Shown piece after piece: positions 23,201-34,057 of a stretch of 64,000 nt of DNA (position 1 is its first letter; every line of letters starts with the position of its first letter). This DNA comes from Symbiotaphrina buchneri (taxonomy: Eukaryota; Ascomycota; Symbiotaphrinales; Symbiotaphrinaceae). Below the pieces are notes generated by a model. The model made no database searches and was not told the DNA's origin. It worked only from the letters and a program-made list of their open reading frames with translations. A program made the position numbers and the translations under genes. Where the stretch lies: assembly GCA_001599915.1 (NCBI GenBank), contig BCIG01000024.1:434001-498000 (forward strand), given 5' to 3'.

Positions 23201-26200
23201 CTCCCTCGAATCTGCGCGGACCTCGCCCAGGGCCGACTATTGATTGGCAGAATCGTCTCACGGGGTTGTCTGGCCGGAATATGAACAGCGACACGTTGTA
23301 TTTGGGGTGTTTCAGAAGATATTCGCGTTGTGCCCTTTTGCGAGCCTCCGTAGCGGCCATCACCTCAAGTGCAAGATTCCTGGGGTCTACATCGTCGTAG
23401 GCGCGTGTGTAATGCAACCTTGAGTAGAATGGGTTGGGCTCCTTGTTGGTCACAATGCTGATTACTCTTCTCTTCAAGGAAGAGAAGAGGTCCTTCCTCT
23501 CCGGTGGGGCTGGGGTTTCCGGCCGTATTGTCTCATCAGCGGCCTTCGCATCCGACGGGTCAGGCTGGTCATCGAGAAAATCTTTAACCACTGCATCTTT
23601 CAGAAGCATCTCGAGCTGTGCGCCACCGTAGTCCAGTGGATCCCGTCGCTTCGCCCCTCGCCCAAATCTGAAGATTGTGGCCAAGGAGAGGTTTCTGACA
23701 CAGTCAGACAAACTCACAGAGCTTGACATGCACAGCACTCACCCATGATTCGAACCGCCCAGCTCTTTACGCTGAAGGAACCCCCTGACCTGTTGCAGTC
23801 GCTTTTCGTCCTCTGATACATCAAAGTTCTCTTGTATGACAGCAATAAACATGTTCAAGACGATCACTGAATGGATTTCATTAGACTGGAAGCGCATCAT
23901 CGGCAGGAACCACTTACGATTGGCGAGAATAAACCATATGACGAAGAACGTGGCACCCATCCACGCCGTTCCCCATTGGGCGTCATACTGCGTGACATTA
24001 TAGACAAGCGCAGTCCAATTCTCGCTAGAGAACACTTGATACATTCCCAGAAAGGCATTGTATATCGTAAAGAAGGTCACCTCGATAGTGTTGCCGTTGG
24101 CATCAACCGCAGGGATCTCGCCCCGAAACATTTGTACTGCGAAAATTGCAGCAAGAAAAGTGAGAAGAAAGACAAATAGGATGAGGTTCAATACACCCTT
24201 GACATTGCCGAGCACAGTCATCTGCGACCGTTAGCAAGGTCTCATTTAGAAGGATGATTTGAATGTACAATTAGATTCCGCGTCAGCGGAACAGCCAAGA
24301 CAACCCGGTATATTCTGAGAATCTGGAATATAGTGAGCCACGCATAAGGCTGCCCCGAACCGCGTATTGGGGGAAGTTGAATAACCGCCGTGATGACGGC
24401 AAGGGCAAGGTCTATGCAATTTCGCAATTTCCTGAAGAAACCGCGCCAATCGGCCACGAATCGGAAAATAATCTCGAGAAGCAGAATGATGGTGACAGCA
24501 GTTTCCGAATGATCTTCACGACGATATTAGTTACAGGCCAGGCGATAAACAGGGTCGGACCACTCACTTATGAAGTCCTGCCTTGATTCGGACATGGCCG
24601 CCGAGCGGAAGCACTGCACAAGCAGGTCGTATGTGATGAGAAGAATCCAAATCCACTTCGTCCGATCATAATACTGTTGTAGTCCGCTCGCTTTTCTAGG
24701 TTCTTCATCCTCTACGGCGAGCCGATTACTGAAAGATTGTTATTTGCGAGTTCCGAGTCAAATCAGATCCAAGGGCCGGTATATACCTATCTTCATTGGT
24801 AAAAGCGCTCTTTGCACTTTCTTCTCTTATAACTTGGAAAGAGGAAGTTATGACAGCAATAAGCTAGCAAATGTCAGCGAGAGAGGCCAAAGCTCTGCCT
24901 CTAGTTCCTCACAAGATTGGCGAGCCACAAGTACATGACAACGATACCGGCAGCAAAGACTGGCAGGGTTAGTCCCAAGCCTTTTCACTCGGTGAAGCAC
25001 TTACATAAAGCAGCCGCGAGATAATCACTATCTGTGGTATAGTACAATATGTCCGAAAACGTGTTTGAGCTCATGATGACGAAGACAAGCTCCAAACTTT
25101 GGAGGATGTTATCGAAACTGACAGTGCCATTGTAGGGATTTTCGCCCTGTACGCAGAAAGAATTCTGTGGACACAAATAACCTTTGTGCGTATCTGTACC
25201 ATTGCTTCCATCTGAAAGGACCCAAGGCATGGCAGCGCCGGTAACATTATCGAGATGGCCGCCACAGAATTGAAAGGGATCTGTGCTGGTGTAATTCGAC
25301 TGGACACCGCTCGGGTCGACCCAGACACACTTGCGTCGAAGACTGGATTTGAAGCTCTGCACGCCGATAATAGCGAAAAGAAGCCAGAAGAATCCAATGA
25401 GGAACGCTACATTCACTAGGGTCGGAGCAGCCCGTTTCAAACTTCGCAGGATGACCGCGGTGCCTTGGGTGAGCCCCAATAATCGAAGAACTCGGAGACA
25501 GCTCAACATCTGGAAAATATAGATGTGCTTTGTAGCTTCGACACCGAAACATGCCATGGCAAAGGATATCCAATAGGACAAGACGGCGACCAAATCTAGT
25601 CGGTTGAAGGAATGCCTTAGAAAAGCGCGCCGGGCAAGGCGGTGACGCTGTTGCCAATGAGCGTTTCCGAGTTCCTCAGGTCCTGATGCGAAGTTCTCGG
25701 TGAAAGACCGCAATATGGAAGGTTGTTGAGCAGAGAGCATGCTTGGTATTTTCTTCTTGTTCAAGCCCCTGTCCAGGGAGAGAAAATTCCGTCCTTTTTC
25801 AGCAAGAGCGTGCCTGAATCCCTGGCTGCGATCAATGGTGCTATACTCAGCCGCATTCAAGACAAAACCAGATACCACAATTCTGGCCAGGATCTCCAGC
25901 GTATAAACTATGAACAAAGCCAAAAGCGCGTAGTCAACCCCTGAGGAGCCCCATTTAGAAGGACGAGGATGCTCGTATACTGATCTTCGGGCACCGACGG
26001 CCAAGAGTACAGCCTGTGCCATGATGAGAACAAGGATGACAGGTTCCGTTAACGGATGGACCAGCAGTTCACACAAAAGCAGTCTGAGCTTGTTATCAGG
26101 TCCAATAAAACCAAGAGATCTACCTTTCAGAGGATTACTCGATTTCGGATCTGCACTAGGCCGGCGCAAATCGGATTCTGTTCGGCTAGGTTCCTTTTCA

Positions 26201-27102
26201 AGGGGCGAGAGCGCCTCGGCACCCTGGTCGTGAGCATAAGCAAGCATCGCAGGGAATGACGGAGGCGCATCCATCCTGGCTTCACTAAGGCGGCTCTCGC
26301 GTCGCGACTGCTCCACAACATTTGGTTCATTACTTATGTTCACCACCCGCTGTGACATCTTCCGGACCATATTGCCAGCCTTGGACAGCGGAGAGGCACC
26401 AAGCGATGGGGATAAGGACCTTTCGCGCGTACTCCGGCTTCCAGAAGGTGATATGCTCTGTCCATCGTATTGGCTCGCTCCAATTTGTCCCAGATCATCA
26501 CCTAGTCGCGCGCCAGGTGAGTCGAACCGAACACTCTGAAGACTCGGCCGTGCATGCTTAGCACCTCCACTGCCCGATTGATATGTTCCGCTGATAGGTT
26601 GTATATTGCGACTGTCCGTAAGGGGGGCCGTGTCACTATCATCAGGTGACAAGTAGTGTATGCTTGATTCAGAGGCCTCTCCAAACCCTCTAAAGGACGA
26701 AGGTGAGCGCTGCCCTCCACCTCCAGAACCAAAACTGAGCCCAGCCATTCCAGTACCAGTCTGAAAGCCTTCATCATCGAGCGGGGACATCGCATTGGCA
26801 GGCGCCGCATGAGGAACATTGAATGATGCGGCAGGGGTGACGAGACGAAGCTGAGGCGGCTGCGCAAGTCGCTCTGTAGGAATGGGGGAATGTTCTTCGA
26901 GCCGTTCATATCTCTGGTTCAATCCGCCCCGTGCACTCCCAGGCTGTCCGCTTCTTAGCAGGTTTCGTCCCCTTCCGCTGTCACTTCTGGAACGCCAGCT
27001 TCCACTGGTGGGAGACGCCTCCTGCGGGCCAGGCGGTCGCGAAAGGTTTTGTAAAGGTATGGACTGCGGAGTGGAGGGATGGCGATCGTCATGCGGGTTC
27101 AT
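20287..27102 (-). CDS. CCH1: voltage-gated high-affinity calcium channel alpha subunit
   Basis: Eleven exons read 27102-25005, 24959-24913, 24863-24787, 24728-24568, 24513-24269, 24221-23918, 23866-23743, 23694-22755, 22704-22038, 21991-21225 and 21174-20287, giving 2105 residues. A ~380-residue Ser/Pro-rich cytosolic N-terminus precedes four six-helix repeats. The pore loops read 'MSSNTFSDIL' (I), 'SSENWTALVY' (II), 'VSQEGWIDVM' (III) and 'SCGEGWNAIM' (IV). A canonical EF-hand-like 'MFDPDGTGFISKEAFPRLLG' follows repeat IV, and the tail is Ser/Pro-rich. Cch1 with Mid1 forms the plasma-membrane high-affinity calcium influx system. Exon 7 joins exon 6 by a 51-nt intron without a stop, so retention is in frame. 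The start is the first ATG before continuous coding. Confidence 0.95.
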
Positions 27103-28043
27103 CGTGGACAATGATGCCTGAGCATCCAGTCCTTCAAAGGCGTGCTGGTACAATGGCACTCTCGATAGTTGGTATGCCGAACATTGCAAGGTCCGAGCTT
27201 TCTATAGAGAAAGATGCACGAAGTCGAACTGAGACGGCGATATGTCCTTAGTAAAGCAGGGGGAACCCACGAACCTGAGCTACCGAGCACAGGCTGAAGG
27301 GATCCCTCCGAAAAGCGTTGAGAGGGAGAGTGGTCGTCTAACACTCTCGCGAGGGCGGGCGGACAATGCAATGACTAATCTATGTGATTATATTGGAGAT
27401 CGAAGCCGAGAATGGCTCGTCGTAGGCGTACGTGTCGTTGTACGTGGACGGAGAATTATCGAGTCTGAGGTACAGGTAAGGGGATACCTGCCTTTTGCGT
27501 TTACAGGTACTGCGCACCCTTGGCTTAGCTGAAAGTATCCAATATGGTGGGCTAAGGCAAGGTACAGGTTACCTCACTGCGTACCTGCCTACCTATCACC
27601 TTAAGGTACCTTAGGTAAGGTACAGTAAGGTACCTCATCTTACTCCCTTACCTTACCTTACCTTACCTAAGGTACGGTACGCAGAAGCCCCTGCCGAAGA
27701 TATTTTTAGACGCAACAGGTGGGGAGGGTTGCTGCCGTCTCAGAAGGAGAGCCGCACCCCATTGAATCTAGTCTTAGATCACACAGCCTACCTCAGTGTA
27801 TTATTTGTGACCTTGAAGCATTACCGGCTACTTCTGTTCGTTGCTATCTCAGGTTTCTGACGCACAATCGGGATATCATAAAACAACGTCTCGCTCCAAT
27901 CGCAAATCCCAAGCGCCCAGATGAAAGCCAGACAGACATTGATGCCTTGTTTACGCCGTCCTCCGTTCCCTTCCATAGAGCAGAACTGCATATGCACACG
28001 ATGAGATCCTAGCCACAACCATCAAATTCCGAGTAATATCAAA
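27103..28043. repeat. CCH1 upstream region with the densest GGTAAGGT/AAGGTACC cluster (27470-27690)
   Basis: Between the CCH1 start and the UBTD-like stop. From about 27470 to 27690 the sequence is largely built of AGGTACAGGTAAGG, CCTTAAGGTACC and TTACCTTACC units in both orientations, including inverted pairs able to form hairpins. The remainder shows nothing. Confidence 0.6.
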
Positions 28044-29112
28044 TCATTGAAAGACCAATGCATTGACAACATGACCCTGTTTCCAGCCCTGCGCTTGGAG
28101 GGATTGATGTTCATGCAGTATTTTGCCCATATATGCAATCCGGATCTTGCCCTTCCCAGTGATCTAGGGAAGAATAGTAAGCATATGAGAATGAAATGAC
28201 CTTGCTGATGAATATTACATACACCTACTTGCTCCTGTAACCTGTGAATGAGCGTTCGCACGGTTTCTTCGCTGGTCAATGATACCATGACGTCCGCATC
28301 ACCGCGATCGCTCAACCGCGCCTTCACCTGGAAGGAATCGGAACGGTCCATGACACCTTTGCCTTTTTCTTCGCGGCGCCTTTCGATTGCATCTTCGTCA
28401 TCTGACTGGCCAGATTCGTAACCTCTCACTGTGCCCTTGGGGTCAGGGTCTTCGATTGTATTTGTCGGAAAGGCCACAACATGTTCTGGGATCGGATAGA
28501 AGTTACCCGCCTCATCATATGCGCCATTTGCAAGATCACCTGGAATATTTGCTCAGCAAGTGATCGGCAAGCGGATGGAGCTAGTAGCTCTTGGGAAGGC
28601 CGGAATACCTGTCGGCAACGTGATAGCCGCCGCATCTAGGATGCTCTGCGCCGTTTCCATATCTTCTTGCATCAGTTCTATGACCATTTTCAAAGCCGTC
28701 CATATCTCTGGTCGACCGGAGACTCGGGTATCGAAGAAGTCGGTCCTTTCCCTCTCCAGCTCCACCCGTGTCCATGCTCGTTTGCTCGAGCTCCATACAT
28801 GCTGTCGCAGCGGCTTATTCACATGCTCACCCAGCGCAGTGCGATGGCCATGATGCTGACTACTCGAAGGTCTCCCATGAACCTGAGAGGAAACATTCGC
28901 GGCCGATGTGACCGCTGACTGATCAGAGGCCACAGCGCGGGAAGATGCCGCTATGGCTCGGGGCGTCAGATCCGTACGGCGACACGCCAGAGGGACCCCG
29001 ATTCGAAGAAAAACAACAGCCCTAAGGGGGTCCCGTTAGGGTCCAAAGCTCTCGATAATTGTGGGCTTTGAGTCTCGCCCAGGGCCGGCGTGCGACTCTG
29101 GGTAGTTACCAT
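28044..29112 (-). CDS. UBTD1/2-like protein (UBTD N-domain plus ubiquitin-like domain), acylated MGCC N-terminus
   Basis: The proposed exons are 29112-29110, 29021-28986, 28918-28609, 28539-28229 and 28163-28044 (259 residues). The first coding exon is just the ATG: GTAACT follows directly, with CCTAAC branch and CTTAG acceptor, and the next exon reads 'GCCFSSNRGPSG'. The MGCC start suits N-myristoylation and palmitoylation, as in animal UBTD proteins. The UBTD N-domain follows ('FFDTRVSGRPEIW', 'AAITLPTGDLANGAYDEAGN'), then a ubiquitin-like fold ('VMVSLTSEETVRTLIHRLQE', 'GKGKIRIAYMGKILHEHQSL', 'GHVVNALVF'). These proteins link ubiquitin E2/E3 pathways to signalling. The splice from 28986 to 28918 uses a weak GTGTCG donor and is the least certain part; the rest is firm. 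Confidence 0.87.
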
Positions 29113-29917
29113 GGCTCATTATTCCAGCACTGACGGTCGCACGTCAACATTCAGCTGCAAGTGAGAAGGGGCTAAGCAGATCCCGGAGGCTAACAACAGC
29201 ATGAATGGGCCGAGGGATAGCAACGACTTCAACCAGCGACAAGGTTGGAAAGGGCAAAGGATGGAACAGTTGGACGCGGGCTTTACTTCCACCTTGGCTT
29301 GAAAGATAACAAACAACGCGCGAGAACAGTAAGGGTCAAGGCTGAAGCACATGCGACGGAGTCTCTCGTCTGTTCCCCGCTTCGAGCTAAGAGCACGCGA
29401 GGCGAGACCCAATAAGGCATAAAAGGGAGCGCAAACCCCTTGGTCACGTGCGCACTCAAGACTCTTGATTAACCTGACGACCATCGTCCATTCAAGCACG
29501 GGAAACATTACGAGGTCTACAGGTCGAGTCACACATCAAGCTAATTCACGAGGCAGTGTCCAAATCCAGGTATATTAGCTATTATTTCTCTTGCCCTAGT
29601 GGCCGCTGGTACAGTCCGCATAAGGAAAGCACAGGGGTATCAGGTAAGGTACAACTGCGATGACGTTGGGAAAAGCGAGCGTCAACAAGAGTGGTATCAA
29701 TCTAGGTAGTCAACCGCAAAAGACAGGTGTGGATATCATGTGTTGTGGCCAAGGGCCCTCAATCTCGCAGAAATTGCGCTTCGATCCTAGGCAGCAAAAC
29801 GACGTTAAACCATGATCGGTCAGAGGATCCCTTACAGGTCGTTGACCAAGCCCTGCAAATGAAGGAGATGGACAACGAGCCCTGATCAGAGGGCCTTCCC
29901 GACGATCCGTAGGCAGC
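29113..29917. other. intergenic, UBTD-like upstream / PH-protein downstream
   Basis: About 800 bases. An antisense ORF of 137 codons (29119-29532) has no recognisable domain and probably overlaps the UBTD-like 5' leader. One CAGGTAAGGTAC motif lies near 29640. Nothing else is seen. Confidence 0.4.
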
Positions 29918-31834
29918 TTAGGCTGCGGCCTGGACCTCATGCGCCGCGGTGTTTTGTGCGCTAACTGCAGGCTGGGGCGCAACGTCGTTTGTGGCCTCGG
30001 GCTTTTCGGTCACCGCAGGTGCCTCAGTCGTTGGCACTTCGGCAGACTTGTCTGCCGCAGCTGTCTCAGTAGTAGCAGGCGTATGAGCGCTGTCCTTGGC
30101 CTCTGACTCGCTCTTAACTGCGCGAGACGGCTTGCGGAATAGCCCACCAAGCTTCGAGGTGGGCGACTTCTGCTTTGCCTCGCCATCCGAGGTCTCGCCC
30201 TCTGCTTTCTTTTCCTTCTTGCTGCCAAGAGTGCCAAAAAATGACGATGTACGGCGCTTCTCTTTCTGGGTCTCTGCGGGCGTTGTGGACGTAGCAGGGG
30301 CAGCAGGCGTGCTAGCTGTCACGGCCGGAGTGGCCGCAGTCGCGCCTTCCTCGGTGGCAACCGGCTCGGATGCAGATTCAGGTGCGGCAGCCGTCGTGCC
30401 AGTTGGCTCTTCTGAGTCCTTGGCAGGGACCGCAGGAGCTATTTCCTTCTTTTCTTCTGTTGGGCTCGTGACATCTTTCTTGAAGAGTGAGCCGAAAATG
30501 CTACTCCTCTTATGCGGCTTCGGCGCCGTCTCAGTTTTGGCGGTGGTCTCAGCAGGAGCAGTGGTTGCGGGCTCCGGGACGCTTGGCTCGGCTGCATTGG
30601 TGGTAGGTTCCGTCACTTCAGCCGTGGCAGGAGCACCTTCGGGGGCCACTACAGGCTCACCCACAACACGAGCGGCTGCAGAGAACTTAGCTACTCTTCA
30701 AGTATTGTGTAAAACAGGGCGTCACTTACCAACAGCGGGAGCACCGAGACCTTCGGCGGCAGGCGCCCCAGCTTCTGTCTTTGACTCCTCAGTCTCGGCT
30801 TTGGCGTCTGACTTCTCTTCCTTCTTTACCTCCTTCTTCTCTTCATGTTCCTCCTTCTTATTGAGGAGGCTGCCGAACACACTGGCCCGCTTTCTGGACG
30901 CAGAACGCTCCTTACGAGCATCAGGAGTCTTCTCGCGCTTCGTCGAGGTCGCAGCCACGACGGGTGCAGCTACGGCGGGCTTACCTAGAATGGGGCGTTA
31001 GTTCGAAGATGCTACCTCGCACCCATGAGGATGCAGCATAAGACCACTTACTGAGCTTCTCCTTGTGCTCCTTATATCCGGAGCTGCCAACCACGCCTTC
31101 GGCGAGGCCTTTGGCTTCCTCAGCCTTCGATTGCAAGGCAACAAGCCAGCCATCACGATCGGCAGTGGAACTGGCTTCAAAGAGGTACTTGTGGCCGTGC
31201 AGCCGGAAGGAGAACTCCTTGGTGGCTTCCTTCGTGATATCGGAGACGTCCGACTAACAATTGCCTTGGTGTCAGCGCCAGATTTGAAGTAGGATCAAGA
31301 ATCAAGAATTACGTACCAGGTTGAAGATGCCCGTAGGATGGGCCTTGTCCTCGGTACGCTTCGCAAAATAAAGCAAGCCCTTTCCGGTTTGGCTCGACCA
31401 GGCGGCGTTGTGGTGGGCAATCTCGGACTTCTCCTCGCGAAGATAGTGGTCTAGCTTCTCCGGCACAATAGCTTCATCGCCAAACCAGAAGAATCTCTTG
31501 GAGAAGCGAAGGGAGCTGCGGGTAAAGAAGGCTGGTCAGCTGGCTGTACATTCAAAGTCTGACGGTTGAGGAACAGTTTATCTTACCTGATGAGGCCGGG
31601 GGCCTTGTAGCCCAGAATGCCTTCGGTGATCGGCTTCGCTTCAACAGCGACCTCCTCCGGACCAACCTTTTGCTCCTTGGGCAGCTCGGCGTCAGTAGTC
31701 GTGGGTGCGGCAGTCTCAGCCTGGGTCGATTCCGCCGCAGGCGTCTCTGTTGGTGCTGCCACGGCCTCGTTTCCGATGGGTGTATCGAGCTTGGGAGCCT
31801 CAGCAGCAACCTCGGAGGGTTTGGTGTCTGACAT
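29918..31834 (-). CDS. PH-domain protein, Meu6-like, with repeated FGSL motifs
   Basis: Five exons read 31834-31587, 31515-31317, 31253-31052, 30984-30730 and 30675-29918, giving 553 residues. The N-terminus is Ala/Glu/Pro-rich. A PH domain covers about residues 85-205 ('FSKRFFWFGDEAIVPEKL', 'GLLYFAKRTEDKAHPTGIFN', 'FSFRLHGHKYLFEA'). The rest is low-complexity Ala/Thr/Pro/Glu sequence. Within it a short motif recurs: 'RASVFGSLLNKK', 'RSSIFGSLFKK', 'RTSSFFGTLGSKK' and 'SKLGGLFRKPSR'. Similar fungal proteins are annotated as meiotic-expression-upregulated protein 6 by similarity to fission yeast; a molecular role is not established. A CT-rich tract on the sense strand upstream suits a well-expressed fungal promoter. 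Confidence 0.88.
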
Positions 31835-34057
31835 AGTGATCGGTGGATTTCCGAACAAGTACAGCTACGGCGGTAGGCGAGATGACAGGTACACACGCAG
31901 GACAGTGCTCACGCGTATACAGAAGGATGGAAACTGCCGACAATAAGAGTGTATCCCTCGATGCTGGACAGTGGATAGAGACGGTACACGGTAATGGAAG
32001 GATGGGATCTTTTTCTCGAGGTGAAAGAAGTGGAGAGAGGGAGAGAGGGAGAGAGAGAAAAAGAGAGAGAGAAGAAAAATATCAGGGAGAGCTACTTGGG
32101 CTGCAGGGATACACAGGGGACAGAAATGCGGTTAGCGTGGTGTGAGGGATTGTTGTGTTGTGTGGGTGTGTGAGAGGGACAGACAACTTGCACCCTTTTT
32201 TTTGGCTCGTGAATCATCACAACAAATGTTTATCTTTTCCCTCCATTTGGCTCTAGGACGGCGCGAAAGACAGACATCGGGCCACTAACTGTTTGCTTGG
32301 CTTGGTCACTGGATCGTAGCGCGAACAGGCCACCCTTGCCCCTACGTCCAATCTCGACCCGCCTACTGGCTGTTTAAGCTGTTAGCGGACAGCCACTTTA
32401 ATTACGAGGAGCATTTCCTTTCCCCCCATATGAAGCCGGCCGCCTGCTGCGAGCCTGCGTGTCTGCGACCGGCGTCCACAGTCCAGTAGCGGTATGAGAT
32501 AGTAGTGTGCACCCCTGAGATGATAATCATAATTAACGGGTATTTTGTGTCTCTGTTAATGTCTCTTGTGTTTCGAGAGAAGCCCCCTGTTAGTAACGAG
32601 AAAACGAGAAGGAGAGGCATGTTCACCGGGTATGGTAGCGGGCTCGTACGTGTTCCATCCCCTCCAGGCTCGTGGGAAAAGCTTATTTCCTTTTCTCTTC
32701 CTCCTTCCTTCTCTCCCTTTCCACAATTTTCTCTCTTCCGGGAAAGCAAGCACGAGCCAGTCACCAGCCGTCAAGTCATTAATATGGCCAATTGGTCACG
32801 GGTCCTGACGCAGCATGACCCTGCGTAATATGCCAACATGCCAAGAATACCTGTGCTAACGGCACTGGGCTTTTACTTTAGGAAAACGGGCATTTATTAG
32901 GTAAGATACCGGCACTCGTACAGAAATTTGGGTGCTGGTAGTTGTACCTTGGGCACTACGGGCCCCACTTCCCGTTAGTTTTTCGCCGTCTTCTTCCAGC
33001 ACGTTTGCCCGTTCACCGGCTACGTACCGGTACTCGCAGTTCATAGCGTTCCACGCTCGTTTCATCTCGCCGAGGCCCGTTTTGACGTTTGGTACGTTCG
33101 TTCGCACCCTCGGTCCTCGTCCCTTAACCCGTCGCCTGACGCGCTCGCGCTGTACCGTACTCGCAAGGCACTAGACAGCAACCGAGTCAAGCTCTAACGT
33201 CGCCGAACATCACCTTATCCTGACCTCGGTCGCACACAACTGCTCATATCAAATCTCATTTGTGCAGGAGCAATCATAATCCCAAACCGTGTGAGCATAA
33301 ATTCCCCCCTAGGGCTTGCAATAGACCCATCCAGGGCAGGGTGTCCGTGATTAGTCGACGATGCCAGAATACTCTTTTTCTCTCTTCAGGAAGATGTGTT
33401 TATCGCTTATGTAAGGGTTTGGGGGGGGCGGGGGAAGAGCAGATCATGAGTGGAATGGTGTGAAGGTGCGAAGGGATGGCGAAAGGGCAGAGAAGCCGCC
33501 TAGCGATCAGCGAGCGGTGATCAGCGATTTTCCATGTACGAGTATCGAGAAAAGGGTGGCTTGGTGGGTGTCGTGTGATCAATCAATCCTTTGCTTTCTT
33601 TCTTTCCCGCAGGTGTTATGTCAGCTTGTGCTGACCCCACCTCCACCATCTCACCCTATCTTTCCTTGCGTACTCCGTAGCCTCACTCCACATCACAGTA
33701 CCTTGTAGCGGTACCAACACATTTCTCTAACCTCCTTTGCACGATTAAGGTAAATTGTATGTCGATTGATTCTTTCGCACTGGTACAGAGTACGTCCTTG
33801 AGAAGATGTCAAGAAACGTTTCCTTCCAGAAAATAAAAAGGACGATATGTTCAAGAACTCTGCTGGCTTATAGATGTCAGATTAGGTCCTTCTTCTCATA
33901 TGGACAAATGCAACTCCTTCCCACAGTTCAAGTCTAGACTCTCCCGTAGTAAATCAAACATCCAACGTGAAGTCAGCCCTCTCTATCGTCGTCCGGGTCC
34001 CAGTACGCTGCAGATGGTATAGAGCAGTACAATGTCGGCATAGAATCAATCATGAAT
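31835..34057. promoter_or_regulatory. 2.2-kb gap: upstream region of PH protein with purine tract (32019-32080)
   Basis: A GA-rich microsatellite-like tract at 32019-32080, CT-rich on the coding strand, lies about 190-250 bases before the PH-protein ATG. CT-rich tracts near fungal start sites are common in strongly expressed genes. The remaining 1.9 kb contains only overlapping ORFs without domain support and a few GGTACC-type motifs near 33690-33760. No RNA gene was found. Confidence 0.5.

Noticed and set aside
29119-29532. 137-codon minus-strand ORF
   Set aside because: It overlaps the inferred UBTD-like leader and has no recognisable features.
30096-31001. 301-codon plus-strand ORF
   Set aside because: A shadow of the Ala/Pro/Thr/Glu-rich coding exons of the PH-domain protein; antisense of GC-rich low-complexity sequence is often open.
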